Shown piece by piece: positions 52,711 to 61,223 of a stretch of DNA of 64,000 nucleotides (positions within the stretch are counted from its first letter, which is position 1; every line of letters starts with the position of its first letter). The position numbers were made by a program, and so were the translations under genes. Source of the stretch: Streptomyces sp. NBC_00572 (GTDB lineage Bacteria; Actinomycetota; Actinomycetes; Streptomycetales; Streptomycetaceae); contig NZ_JAPENX010000001.1 of NCBI RefSeq assembly GCF_026341815.1, positions 1,054,001 to 1,118,000 of the forward strand. The letters are read 5' to 3'. The notes under the pieces are model-generated. The model made no database searches, was not told the DNA's origin, and saw nothing but the letters and a program-made list of their open reading frames with translations.

Positions 52711-53484
52711 ATGCGTATCGGCGAGATCGCCGCCCTGGTCGGGGTCACCCCCCGCGCCGTGCGGCACTACCACCAGTCGGGCCTGCTGCCCGAGCCCGCG
52801 CGGCGGGCCAACGGATACCGGGAGTACGGCGTCCGGGACGCCGTACTGCTCGCACGTATCCGGCGGCTCACCGAGCTGGGGCTCGGGCTCGACGAGGTAC
52901 GGGGAGTGCTCGCCGACGACGAGGGGCGGGGCCTCGCGGACGTGCTGGAGGAGCTCGCGGAGGACCTGGCACGGCAGGAGGCGGAGATCCGGGCGCGCCG
53001 GGAACGTCTCTCCGCGCTCCTCGACGAGGCCCGGGCCGGGCGGCTCCCCGCCGACGGGCCCATGTCGCCGGAGCTCACCGCCCTGCTCGCGGGCCTGGGC
53101 GAACTGCCCGAGTCCCCGATGGCGGCGAAGGACCGGGAGATCCTGGCCCTGCTCGACGTCGTCGTACCCGAGAGGGAACGGGCCCGGCTGATGGGCCTGA
53201 TGGAGGGGGCGGCGGAGCACGCGCACGAGGTGTACCCGCTGCTCGACGCCCTCTCCGGGGCGGAGCCGGACGACCCCCGGGTCGCCGAGGCGGCGCGGGT
53301 GCTCGCCGCCTGCCTGCCGGACGAACTGGGGGTCGAGATCCCGGCCGCCGCGCCGGGCGGCACCACCGGTACGTCCGACACCTCCCTCGCAGACACCCTC
53401 TTCGCGGACCTCGCCCCGGCGCAGTCCGCGGCCATCCACCTGGCGATGCGCCTGGTCCGGGACCGACGGGAGCAGAGCCGATGA
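52711..53484 (+). CDS. MerR-family transcriptional regulator
   Basis: A 257-residue regulator with an N-terminal MerR winged helix (RIGEIAALVGVTPRAVRHYH, GYREYGVRDAVLLARI) and a coiled-coil dimer helix (EDLARQEAEIRARRERL). The rest is a helical effector domain of about 130 residues without the metal-binding cysteines of metal sensors, so it probably responds to an organic compound. ATG at 52711. Its stop overlaps the start of the membrane protein gene (ATGA), so the two are coupled and probably regulate and carry out one response. Confidence 0.93.
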   Translation: MRIGEIAALVGVTPRAVRHYHQSGLLPEPARRANGYREYGVRDAVLLARIRRLTELGLGLDEVRGVLADDEGRGLADVLEELAEDLARQEAEIRARRERLSALLDEARAGRLPADGPMSPELTALLAGLGELPESPMAAKDREILALLDVVVPERERARLMGLMEGAAEHAHEVYPLLDALSGAEPDDPRVAEAARVLAACLPDELGVEIPAAAPGGTTGTSDTSLADTLFADLAPAQSAAIHLAMRLVRDRREQSR

Positions 53485-54371
53485 CCGGAGCAGGAGCGAC
53501 GACGTCGGCAGAGCCCATCACCGGCCGCAGAAGTGGCGGGCTCCGGCTTCTCCGCCTCGTCGCCTACGTCGCTCTCCCCGCCGAGGTCGTCCTCGCCGTC
53601 CTTCTCGTCGGTGGGGTCCGGATATCCGCCGCCGTGTGGGCCGGCGCCGAGCTCCTCATGGTCGCGCTCCTCCTCGCCGAAGGGCTCGCCTATCTGCGCC
53701 TGCGCCGGAGGGGGTTCTCCCGGCGGGCTGCCGTCCACGAGCTCGTGCCCGGGCCGGTGCTGCGGATCATGGGGCACGAGCTGCGGATCATGGCGAGTCT
53801 GGGGCGGTGGGTGGCACGGCGCCCACACGGGGTCGAGGGCGTCGACGGGGTGTTCCCGCACGCGCGGGACCAGGCAGCGCTCATGTCCGGCTTCGCGTTC
53901 GTGTGCCTGATCGAGAGCGTCGGCATGTCGTATCTGCTCGCCGACTGGCCCGTCGTCCACGCGATCGTGCTCGTCCTGGACGTCTACACCGTGCTCTTCG
54001 TCCTCGGGCTTCACGCCGCCTCCGTGACCCGCCCGCACACCCTCGCCGGGGACGTCCTGCGGCTGCGGCAGGCCGCGCACGTCGACGTGTCCGTGCCCCT
54101 CGACCGGATCGCGTCCGTCCGTCACGAGCTGGTGTTCTCGCACGAGAAGGCCGAGGGCGAGCTGAACCTCGCCGTCGGTTCGCAGACCTCCCTCACGATC
54201 GAGCTGGCCGAGCCCGTCGACGCGCCCCGCTTCTTCGGCGCGCCCCGGCCCGTACAGCTGATCCGGTTCCACGCCGACGACGCGCGCGCCCTGTACCGCG
54301 AGCTGGGCCCGGCCGTCACGCGGGCGCGAACAGCACCTTCGCCGTTCCCGGGTCCGCTTCCGCGAGTCTGA
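53481..54371 (+). CDS. Membrane protein of unknown function, coupled to the MerR regulator
   Basis: A 296-residue protein with four predicted membrane helices: two near the N-terminus (AYVALPAEVVLAVLLVGGV, AGAELLMVALLLAEGLAYL) and two central (ALMSGFAFVCLIESVGMSYL, AIVLVLDVYTVLFVLGLHA). A cytoplasmic C-terminal domain of about 100 residues follows (RQAAHVDVSVPLDRIASVR, VQLIRFHADDARALYRELG), which looks like a PH-like domain. I know no function. ATG 53481 overlaps the MerR stop. Its 3' end overlaps the convergent RNB gene by 56 bp. Confidence 0.82.
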   Translation: MTGAGATTSAEPITGRRSGGLRLLRLVAYVALPAEVVLAVLLVGGVRISAAVWAGAELLMVALLLAEGLAYLRLRRRGFSRRAAVHELVPGPVLRIMGHELRIMASLGRWVARRPHGVEGVDGVFPHARDQAALMSGFAFVCLIESVGMSYLLADWPVVHAIVLVLDVYTVLFVLGLHAASVTRPHTLAGDVLRLRQAAHVDVSVPLDRIASVRHELVFSHEKAEGELNLAVGSQTSLTIELAEPVDAPRFFGAPRPVQLIRFHADDARALYRELGPAVTRARTAPSPFPGPLPRV

Positions 54372-55758
54372 CCCGCAGCCACTCCCCCAGCGGCAGGCGG
54401 GAGTCGCCGCCCTCGATGCGGGCGACGACCGCCGGGTCGTCGAGGTGGACGGTGCCGACGGCCGGTTCGCGTTCCTTCACGTCGATCACGTACGCGTCGA
54501 AGATCTCGCCGACGCGTTCCCGCAGGAGCGCCGCCTCGACGATGTCGACGCTCTCGCGTTCGACGGTGTTCGCGCGGCGCGAGCCGTCGGCCATCTCGTC
54601 GGGGAGGGCGGGCAGGGCGGCGCGTACCCACTCGGGCGGTTCGTCGCCCGCCACGGCCGCGACGCACAGCTCGCCCGCGTACCGGTCGACGAGGCGGCGC
54701 AGGGGCGCGGTGCAGTGGGTGTACTCGTCGGCGACGGCGGCGTGCACGGCGGGGGTGGGGATGTGGCCGTCGGTGAAGACGGTGTATCCGGCGCCGCGGA
54801 GCAGGGTGGTGCACTCCTGGAGGAAGGCGGCGTGGCGCGGGTCGGTGGGGTCGGCGGAGCGGACGACGTCGGCGTACGAGACGTGGTGGGGCCAGTCGAC
54901 GCCGAGGGCCTGCGCGGAGCGGCGCAGGCGGGCGACGGCGCCGTCGGGGGCGGTGGGGAGGGTGCGCAGGATGCCGGTGCCGGCGGCGGTCATGAGGTCG
55001 GCGGCGGCCATGCCGGTGAGGAGGGAGATCTGGGCGTTCCAGCCGTCGGCGGGGAGCGGGGCCCGGTAGGCGAGGGAGTAGGTGTGGTCCTGCTCGACGA
55101 TCTCCTGTTCGGGGGCGTTGAGGGAGATCCCGCCGCGTTCGGCTTCGAGGGCTTCGCGGAGGCGTCCGATGTCGCGGAGGAGGGCGACGGGTTCCTCGGC
55201 CGTGCCCGTGTCGATCTGCTTCTGCACGCCCGCGTAGTCGAGTTTGGCGCGGCTGCGGACGAGGGCGCGGCGGACGTCGGTGGCGACGCGGCGGCCTTCC
55301 GCGTCGAGGTCGATGCGCCACAGGAGGGCGGGGCGGGGCTCGCCGGGGAGGAGGCTGGCGGCGCCCTCGGAGAGGACGGTGGGGTGGAGGGGGACCTTGC
55401 CGTCGGGGAAGTAGAGGGTGAGGACGCGCCGGTGGGCCTCGGCGTCGAGGGCGGAGCCGGGGGTGACGAAGGCGGCGACGTCGGCGATGGCGTAGTGGAC
55501 GCGGTAGCCGCCGTCGGACCTGCGGGCCAGGTGCATGGCCTGGTCGAGGTCGGTGGAGGTCGGCGGGTCGACGGTGAAGAAGGGCAGGTCGGTGGCGTCG
55601 TACGCAGGGAGCCGGGGGGCTTTCGCGACGGCCTCGGCTTCGGCGAGGACGGCCGGCGGGAAGTCCTCGGGGATCGCGAGCTCGGTACGGAGTGCGCGCA
55701 GGGCGGCCCGCAGCGGAGCCTCGGCTGCGCCGGTCACGTGAATGTGGCGGCGGGGCAT
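54316..55758 (-). CDS. RNB-domain ribonuclease (RNase II/R-like)
   Basis: A 480-residue 3'-5' exoribonuclease-like protein. The RNB catalytic core starts FFTVDPPTSTDLDQAMHLAR, where the Asp set of the two-metal site is recognisable (D..TDLDQ instead of the usual D..RDFDDA). It continues with VHYAIADVAAFVTPGSALD, LYFPDGKVPLHP, and YTHCTAPLRRLVDRY (Tyr/Arg substrate contacts). It lacks the N-terminal cold-shock domains and a clear C-terminal S1 domain of RNase R, so it is shorter than usual. ATG at 55758. Confidence 0.92.
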   Translation of the reverse strand: MPRRHIHVTGAAEAPLRAALRALRTELAIPEDFPPAVLAEAEAVAKAPRLPAYDATDLPFFTVDPPTSTDLDQAMHLARRSDGGYRVHYAIADVAAFVTPGSALDAEAHRRVLTLYFPDGKVPLHPTVLSEGAASLLPGEPRPALLWRIDLDAEGRRVATDVRRALVRSRAKLDYAGVQKQIDTGTAEEPVALLRDIGRLREALEAERGGISLNAPEQEIVEQDHTYSLAYRAPLPADGWNAQISLLTGMAAADLMTAAGTGILRTLPTAPDGAVARLRRSAQALGVDWPHHVSYADVVRSADPTDPRHAAFLQECTTLLRGAGYTVFTDGHIPTPAVHAAVADEYTHCTAPLRRLVDRYAGELCVAAVAGDEPPEWVRAALPALPDEMADGSRRANTVERESVDIVEAALLRERVGEIFDAYVIDVKEREPAVGTVHLDDPAVVARIEGGDSRLPLGEWLRVRLAEADPGTAKVLFAPA

Positions 55759-55903
55759 GGACCGAGCGTATGGGGCGGGGCGGGGGGCGGCACCTCGTAG
55801 GGGGTGGGCGCGGCGCCTGTCCGTGCGGGGAGGGGTGCGGCACCTCGTACGCTGGGCTCCTGGGGCCGCACCCCCATCCCCGTACGGACGAAGGAGAACC
55901 ACC

Positions 55904-56671
55904 GTGCTCGTGCTGTTGCCGCCCTCCGAGGGCAAGGCCTCCTCGGGGCGCGGGGCGCCGCTCAAGCCGGAGTCGCTGTCCCTGCCGGGGCTCGCGGAGG
56001 CGCGGGCGGCCGTCCTGGACGAGCTGGTCGAGCTGTGCGCGGCCGACGAGGAGAAGGCGCGCGTGGTGCTGGGCCTGAGCGAGGGCCTGCGCGGCGAGGT
56101 CGCGAAGAACGTGGACCTGCGGACGGCGGGCGCGCGGCCGGCCGGGGAGATCTACACGGGTGTGCTGTACGACGCGCTGGGTCTGGCGTCCCTGGACGCG
56201 GCGGCCAAGAGGCGGGCGGGGCGGTCCCTGCTCGTGTTCTCGGGGCTGTGGGGCGCTGTGCGGGTGACCGACCGGATTCCGTCGTACCGCTGCTCGATGG
56301 GGGTCAAGCTGCCGGGGCTCGGCGCGCTCGGCGGGCATTGGCGGGACTCGATGGCGTCCGTCCTTCCCGAGGCGGCCGGGGACGGTCTTGTCCTGGACCT
56401 GCGTTCGTCGGCGTACGCGTCCGCGTGGAAGCCGAAGGGGGAGGTGGCGGCGCGGACGGCGACGGTGCGGGTGCTGCACGCGCCGACCCGGAAGGTGGTC
56501 AGCCACTTCAACAAGGCGACGAAGGGCCGGATCGTCCGGAGTCTCCTGGAGGCGGGCGCGGTGCCGCGCTCGACGGAGGAGCTGGTGGTGGCGCTGCGGG
56601 ACCTGCGGTACGTGGTGGAGGAGAGCGGGAAGCCGGGGGCGCTCGACGTGCTGGTGGACGAGATCCACTAA
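55904..56671 (+). CDS. yaaA: Peroxide stress protein YaaA (UPF0246)
   Basis: A 255-residue cytosolic protein of the YaaA family. In E. coli YaaA lowers free iron and limits damage under H2O2 stress. Conserved pieces are LLPPSEGKASSG at the start, AGEIYTGVLYDALGL, FSGLWGAVRVTDRIPSYRCS and FNKATKGRIVRSLL. The start is GTG at 55904 with AAGGAG eight bases ahead. It precedes the KDPG aldolase gene after 64 bp that contain an operator-like repeat. Confidence 0.94.
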   Translation: MLVLLPPSEGKASSGRGAPLKPESLSLPGLAEARAAVLDELVELCAADEEKARVVLGLSEGLRGEVAKNVDLRTAGARPAGEIYTGVLYDALGLASLDAAAKRRAGRSLLVFSGLWGAVRVTDRIPSYRCSMGVKLPGLGALGGHWRDSMASVLPEAAGDGLVLDLRSSAYASAWKPKGEVAARTATVRVLHAPTRKVVSHFNKATKGRIVRSLLEAGAVPRSTEELVVALRDLRYVVEESGKPGALDVLVDEIH

Positions 56672-56676
56672 TCACT

Positions 56677-56704
56677 CGTTGCACCCTGCGCAACGCTCGT
56701 TGCG
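56677..56704 (+). promoter_or_regulatory. Operator-like GTTGC/GCAAC repeats before the KDPG aldolase gene
   Basis: GTTGC at 56678 and 56699 (exactly 21 bp, two helical turns, apart) with inverted GCAAC at 56690. CGCAACGCTCGTTGCG (56689-56704) is a perfect palindrome with 7-bp arms. Ends about 32 bp before the ATG at 56736. Confidence 0.6.
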
Positions 56705-56735
56705 TGTGACGCTCGCCGTGGGCAGGATGAGGCCC

Positions 56736-57410
56736 ATGACGAGCGTGTTCGACCTTGCCCCGGAAGCCTCCCCTGTCCCGGGAACCCCCGGCGTCCCCGT
56801 CGTCCCGGTGGTCGTGATCGAGGACGCCGCCGACGCCGTGCCGCTGGCCCGGGCCCTGGTGGCCGGCGGGCTGCCGCTCGTCGAGGTCACCCTGCGCACC
56901 CCGGCCGCGCTCGACGCCGTACGCGCGATCGCGGCCGAGGTGCCGGACGCGGTCGTCGGCGCGGGCACGGTCGTCTCGGTCGCCGGAGTCGCCGACGCGG
57001 TGGGCGCCGGGGCCCGGTTCCTGGTCAGCCCCGGGTGGACGGAGCGGCTGCTCGGCGCGATGCGGGAGTCCGGAGTGCCGTTCCTGCCGGGGGTGTCGAC
57101 GACCTCGGAGGTCGTGGCGCTGCTCGAACGGGGCGTGGAGGAGATGAAGTTCTTCCCGGCCGAGGCGGCGGGCGGCGTCCCGTACCTGAAGTCCCTGTCG
57201 GGGCCGCTCCCCCAGGCCCGTTTCTGCCCGACGGGCGGGGTCTCCCTCGCCTCCGCCCCCGCCTACCTCGCGCTGCCGAACGTCGGCTGCGTCGGCGGTA
57301 CGTGGATGCTGCCGCCCGACGCCCTCGCCGCCCGCGACTGGGCCCGGGTGGAGACGCTGGCGCGGGAGGCGGCGGCGCTGCGGGGGCCCGTCAACGGGCG
57401 GGTCCGTTGA
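56736..57410 (+). CDS. eda: KDPG/KHG aldolase (2-dehydro-3-deoxyphosphogluconate aldolase)
   Basis: A 224-residue class I aldolase that splits KDPG to pyruvate and glyceraldehyde 3-phosphate (or 4-hydroxy-2-oxoglutarate). The catalytic Glu is in LVEVTLRTP, the Schiff-base Lys in EEMKFFPAEA, and the phosphate-binding end is FCPTGGVSL. A 28-residue N-terminal extension (SPVPGTPGVPVVPVVVIED) is slightly longer than usual. ATG at 56736; ATG at 56727 is possible. Its 3' end overlaps the convergent GNAT gene by 20 bp. No edd or KDG kinase gene is adjacent. Confidence 0.94.
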   Translation: MTSVFDLAPEASPVPGTPGVPVVPVVVIEDAADAVPLARALVAGGLPLVEVTLRTPAALDAVRAIAAEVPDAVVGAGTVVSVAGVADAVGAGARFLVSPGWTERLLGAMRESGVPFLPGVSTTSEVVALLERGVEEMKFFPAEAAGGVPYLKSLSGPLPQARFCPTGGVSLASAPAYLALPNVGCVGGTWMLPPDALAARDWARVETLAREAAALRGPVNGRVR

Positions 57411-58230
57411 ACGCGACGCCCAGGTGGTCGGCCACCGGGCGGTAGCCGAGGCGCTGGTAGAGGGCGTTGCTGGTGGGGTTGGAGAGGTCCGTGAAGAGCA
57501 GGACCTGGGCGGCACCGAGGGCGTCGGCCGCGAGCCGACCGACGGCCTCGGTGGCCCCCGCCGCATACCCGTGGCCGCGCTCGGCGCGCGGGGTGTAGAC
57601 GAGGTGGACGCGGGCCTGGCCCTCGATCGTGCGGGAGACGGCGGCCATCGAGACCGCGCGGCCGCCGGGCGTGTCCCAGAGGATCAGGCGGCCCTCGGAG
57701 ATCCGCTCGGTGACGAAGCCGGTGTAGTCATCGGCGGGCTCGTCCCCGATGGCCTCCGCGAACTCCCTCGTCCAGGCCGCGACGAGCGGGACGTCGGCCT
57801 CGGTCGCGATCCGGTGCCGGCCGGCCGGGGCCGGGTCCGGCGGGGTCGGCTCGCCGAGCCGGAAGAGCCGCATCCGGACGACCGGCGCCCAGGGGCGGCC
57901 GGAGGCCTCCGCGTACGCCTCCACCGTGCCCGTCTCGCCACGGACCTCCGTGGGCTCCTGACCCGCTCGGAGGGCGAGGACGGGCTCCTCCCCCGCTCGG
58001 CAGGCGAGGGCGAGGGCCGCCTCCTCCGTGGTCGCCCCGAGGTCGAGGACCCCGGACGGGGAGACCGCGAGGACCCCGGTGACCCGGCCGTCGGGCTCGG
58101 CCCACCAGCCCAGCCGGTCCGCCCGGTCCATGAGGGTGAGCACGGCGGTGTTACGGGCGGGCTCGGCGGCGAGGTGTTCCCCCGCCGCGGCGCGGAAGGC
58201 GGCGGTGTCTTCGGTGAAGTGCCAGGTCAT
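57391..58230 (-). CDS. GNAT-family N-acetyltransferase
   Basis: A 279-residue GNAT protein of the two-lobed type. The C-terminal lobe has the acetyl-CoA loop VHLVYTPRAERGHGYAAGAT and LLFTDLSNPTSNALYQRLGY, both standard. The N-terminal lobe (THFTEDTAAFRA-like start, residues 1-130) resembles the degenerate half of mycothiol-synthase-like or Eis-like enzymes. ATG at 58230. It lies 69 bp downstream of the RNase H/phosphatase gene on the same strand, so it may join that operon. The acceptor is unknown. Confidence 0.9.
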   Translation of the reverse strand: MTWHFTEDTAAFRAAAGEHLAAEPARNTAVLTLMDRADRLGWWAEPDGRVTGVLAVSPSGVLDLGATTEEAALALACRAGEEPVLALRAGQEPTEVRGETGTVEAYAEASGRPWAPVVRMRLFRLGEPTPPDPAPAGRHRIATEADVPLVAAWTREFAEAIGDEPADDYTGFVTERISEGRLILWDTPGGRAVSMAAVSRTIEGQARVHLVYTPRAERGHGYAAGATEAVGRLAADALGAAQVLLFTDLSNPTSNALYQRLGYRPVADHLGVAFNGPAR

Positions 58231-58298
58231 GACGGGATGGTGGTACGGGGCGTGGTCCCCGCGCCAGCCCTTTGCGGGGGCTCGCCGCCCCTGCCCGG

Positions 58299-59594
58299 CT
58301 ACCGCAGGTGGGAGGTGTCGTTGAGGAGCCGTACGGACGCGTTGCCGTCGGCGTAGTAGGCGACCGCCGAGATCGACGCGGCCGACAGCTCCATCCGGAA
58401 CAGCGACTCCGGCGGGGCGCCGAGCGCGAGCCGCACCAGGGTCTTGATCGGCGTGACGTGGGTGACCAGGAGGACGGTCCGGCCCGCGTGGGCGGCGGTC
58501 AGCCGGTCCCGAGTCGCGGCGACGCGCCGGGCGACGGTCGCGAAGCTCTCGCCGCCGCCGGTGGGCGCGGCCTTCGGCGAGGCGAGCCAGGCGTCGAGGT
58601 CCTCGGGGTGGCGCTCCCGCACCTCGCCGAAGGTCAGCCCTTCCCACGCGCCGAAGTCGGTCTCGCGCAGCCCCTGCTCGACGTGCACGTCGAGCCCGAG
58701 GCGGGCGGCGACGGCGGCGGCGGTCTGGCGGCAGCGGGTGAGCGGCGAGCTGACGATCTCCTGGATGGTCCCGCGTGCGGCCAGCGCCGCCGCGACGGCC
58801 TCGGCCTGCCGGAGCCCGGCCGCCGAGAGCTCGGGATCGGTGCCCCCGCTCCCGGAGAACCGCTTCTCGGGCGTGAGCGCGGTCTCGCCGTGGCGCAGGA
58901 GTACGAAGGTGGCGGGCGCGCTCATGTCGGGCCCGCCGGACCAGCCCTGACCTGGGGCGGCCGTGGTGGCGGGGGCCGGCTGGGCGGCCGGGGCGGTGGG
59001 CCCGGTGGCCTCCGTTCCGCCCGGCCGCGCACCGAGCGCCGCGCGGGCGCGGGCCGCGCCCGCTGTCGCGTCGCCGGGCGGGCCCGACGGGGGCGGGGTC
59101 GCGGCGTTGCGGGCGGCCGAGGTGTCCAGCGCGGCCGTCGACGCGGACGGTTCCCACTGGCGGCCCTGCTTGCCCGCGTCCATCGCCTCGTTCGCGAGCC
59201 GGTCCGCGTGCTTGTTGCGCTCGCGCGGGATCCACTCGTAGCGGACCCGGCCCGCCGGGAAGACCCGGCCCGCCTCGGCCGCCAGCGGCTTCATGTCCGG
59301 GTGCTTGATCTTCCAGCGGCCGGACATCTGCTCCACGACCAGCTTGGAGTCCATCCGGACGTGGACGGTGACGTCGGGGAACAGTGCCCGCGCCGCCTTC
59401 AGGCCCGCGACCAGGCCCTTGTACTCGGCGACGTTGTTCGTCGCCACACCGATGTACTCGGCCGCCTCCGCGAGCGTCTCGCCCGTCACGGGGTCGAGGA
59501 CGACCGCCCCGTACCCCGCGGGCCCCGGGTTGCCCCGGGAACCCCCGTCGGCCTCGACGATCACCTCACGCGAAGACGGGGACGGAGACGTCAT
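58299..59594 (-). CDS. Bifunctional RNase HI / acid phosphatase
   Basis: A 431-residue fusion. The N-terminal RNase HI domain (1-145) has the acidic set: Asp in EADGGSRGNPG, Glu in NNVAEYKGL, Asp in RMDSKLV and Asp in NKHADRLANEA; it cuts RNA in RNA-DNA hybrids. A Pro/Ala-rich linker of about 90 residues leads to a histidine phosphatase domain (CobC-like) with LLRHGETALT, the catalytic Glu region LRETDFGAWEG and VTHVTPIKTL. This fusion is a known actinobacterial type. ATG 59594 shares one base with the stop of the zinc-ribbon gene (TAATG), so translation is coupled. Confidence 0.96.
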   Translation of the reverse strand: MTSPSPSSREVIVEADGGSRGNPGPAGYGAVVLDPVTGETLAEAAEYIGVATNNVAEYKGLVAGLKAARALFPDVTVHVRMDSKLVVEQMSGRWKIKHPDMKPLAAEAGRVFPAGRVRYEWIPRERNKHADRLANEAMDAGKQGRQWEPSASTAALDTSAARNAATPPPSGPPGDATAGAARARAALGARPGGTEATGPTAPAAQPAPATTAAPGQGWSGGPDMSAPATFVLLRHGETALTPEKRFSGSGGTDPELSAAGLRQAEAVAAALAARGTIQEIVSSPLTRCRQTAAAVAARLGLDVHVEQGLRETDFGAWEGLTFGEVRERHPEDLDAWLASPKAAPTGGGESFATVARRVAATRDRLTAAHAGRTVLLVTHVTPIKTLVRLALGAPPESLFRMELSAASISAVAYYADGNASVRLLNDTSHLR

Positions 59595-60337
59595 TACAGG
59601 CCGGACTCCGAGGTGCGGACGAGGATGCGGTGGCAGTTCTCGCAGCGCAGGACCTCGTCCTTGGCGGCGGCACGGACCTCGTTCACCTCGGTGATGTTGA
59701 GCTCGATGTGGCAGCCCTCGCACTTGCGCTGGTACAGCCGGGCCGCACCGACGCCGCCCTGCTGGACGCGCAGCTTCTCGTACAGCTTCAGGAGGTCCGC
59801 CGGGACGGTGCCCGCGACGAGCTCGCGCTCCTTCTCCACGGACGCCTCCTCGGCGTCGAGCTCGCCCTCGGCGGCGTCGCGGCGTGCGGTCGCGTCGTCC
59901 GTCTTGGCCTGGACGGCGGAGACCCGCTCGGTCAGCTCGGCGAGGCGCTCCTGCACGGACTCGCGGCGCTCCATGACCTCAAGGACGATCTCCTCCAGGT
60001 CGCCCTGGCGCTTGGCGAGCGAGACGATCTCGCGCTGCAGGCTCTCCAGGTCCTTCGGGGAGGACACGGCGCCGGAGTCGAGGCGCTGCTGGTCGCGCGC
60101 GGCCCGCTGACGGACCTGGTCGACGTCCTGCTCGGCCTTGGTCTGCTCACGGCCGCAGTCGCTCTCCTCGGTCTGCGCGGCGACGAGCAGGTCACGCAGC
60201 TGGGTGAGGTCCTTGGTCAGCGACTCGATCTCGGCGTGCTCGGGCAGCGACCGGCGCTTGTGCGCGAGCTGCTGGAGGCGGACGTCGAGGGCCTGGACGT
60301 CGAGGAGGCGGATCTGGTCGGCGGGCGCGGCGTTCAG
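59594..60337 (-). CDS. Coiled-coil C4-type zinc ribbon protein, CTG start
   Basis: A 247-residue protein with a long N-terminal coiled coil (about 10-190; RLQQLAHKRRSLPEHAEIES, LRDLLVAAQTEESDCGRE) and a C-terminal zinc ribbon (CEGCHIELN and CENCHRILV). The family start is NAAPADQIRLLDVQALDVR, directly preceded by CTG at 60337. No ATG, GTG or TTG lies near it in frame: the next upstream start (60472) would run deep into the Nif3 gene. GGAG lies seven bases ahead, and CTGA overlaps the Nif3 stop. Homologues may bind nucleic acids or act in transcription; the function is not established. Confidence 0.9.
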   Translation of the reverse strand: MNAAPADQIRLLDVQALDVRLQQLAHKRRSLPEHAEIESLTKDLTQLRDLLVAAQTEESDCGREQTKAEQDVDQVRQRAARDQQRLDSGAVSSPKDLESLQREIVSLAKRQGDLEEIVLEVMERRESVQERLAELTERVSAVQAKTDDATARRDAAEGELDAEEASVEKERELVAGTVPADLLKLYEKLRVQQGGVGAARLYQRKCEGCHIELNITEVNEVRAAAKDEVLRCENCHRILVRTSESGL

Positions 60338-61152
60338 TTGGGGGCTCCAGGGGAGGTGTGGTGGGAGGACCAGGGGTCGGTGACCGTCTTCGAGACGTGG
60401 ACGCGGAGGTCCCAGCCGTGACGGTCGGAAATCTCGTCGAGCTGGGCGGCCGCCTGCTCGCACCAGGGCCATTCGGTGGCCCAGTGGGCGGCGTCGACCA
60501 GGCCCAGAGGCGACTGCTGGGTCGCCTCCGAGACGGGGTGGTGGCGCAGGTCGGCGGTGAGGAAGGCGTCCACTCCGGCGGCCCGTACGGCGTCGAAGAG
60601 GCTGTCGCCGGAGCCGCCGCTGACGGCGACGCGGCGCACGGTCATGCCGGGGTCGCCCGCGATCCGGATGCCCTGCGCGGTGGCGGGCAGCCGCTTCGCC
60701 GCGCGGGCGGCGAACTCGGCGAGGGTCTCGGGGTGGTCGAGCTCGCAGATCCGGCCGAGGTTGTTCTCGGGCACGAGGGGGCCGGTGACGCGGAGGTCGA
60801 GGGCGCCGGCGAGGGCGTCGGAGACGCCGGGGTCGGCGGTGTCGGCGTTGGTGTGCGCGACGTGGAGGGCGATGTCGTGCTTGATGAGGCTGTGCACGAC
60901 GCGGCCCTTGAAGTGGCCGGCCGCGACGGTCGTCGTCCCGCGCAGATAGAGCGGGTGGTGGGTGACGATCAGGTCGGCGCCGAGAGCGATCGCCTCGTCG
61001 GCGATCTCCTGGACGGGGTCGACGGCGAAGAGCACACGGGTGACCTCGGCGTCGGGGTCACCGCAGACGGTGCCGACGGCGTCCCACGACTCGGCCCGCT
61101 CTGGTGGCCAGAGGGTGTCGAGCGTGGCGATGACTTCAGACAGGCGGGGCAC
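60334..61152 (-). CDS. Nif3-like dinuclear metal-center protein (YqfO/DUF34)
   Basis: A 272-residue Nif3 family protein, forming toroidal hexamers with two metals per subunit. The metal ligands are visible: His-His in LIVTHHPLYLRG, and His and Glu in DAAHWATEWPW; WDAVGTVCGDPD is the usual N-terminal block (normally WDNxGL). The role in vivo is unclear; GTP cyclohydrolase-like and metal-handling functions have been suggested. The start is GTG at 61152. It is first in the coupled operon Nif3 / zinc ribbon / RNase H-phosphatase. Confidence 0.94.
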   Translation of the reverse strand: MPRLSEVIATLDTLWPPERAESWDAVGTVCGDPDAEVTRVLFAVDPVQEIADEAIALGADLIVTHHPLYLRGTTTVAAGHFKGRVVHSLIKHDIALHVAHTNADTADPGVSDALAGALDLRVTGPLVPENNLGRICELDHPETLAEFAARAAKRLPATAQGIRIAGDPGMTVRRVAVSGGSGDSLFDAVRAAGVDAFLTADLRHHPVSEATQQSPLGLVDAAHWATEWPWCEQAAAQLDEISDRHGWDLRVHVSKTVTDPWSSHHTSPGAPN

Positions 61153-61223
61153 GAGGAAAGGCTACCTGTCCTCAGTGCCCCGCAGTCCGGCCCGGTGTCC
61201 GGGTGTACGGAAGTCCGCTTCCG

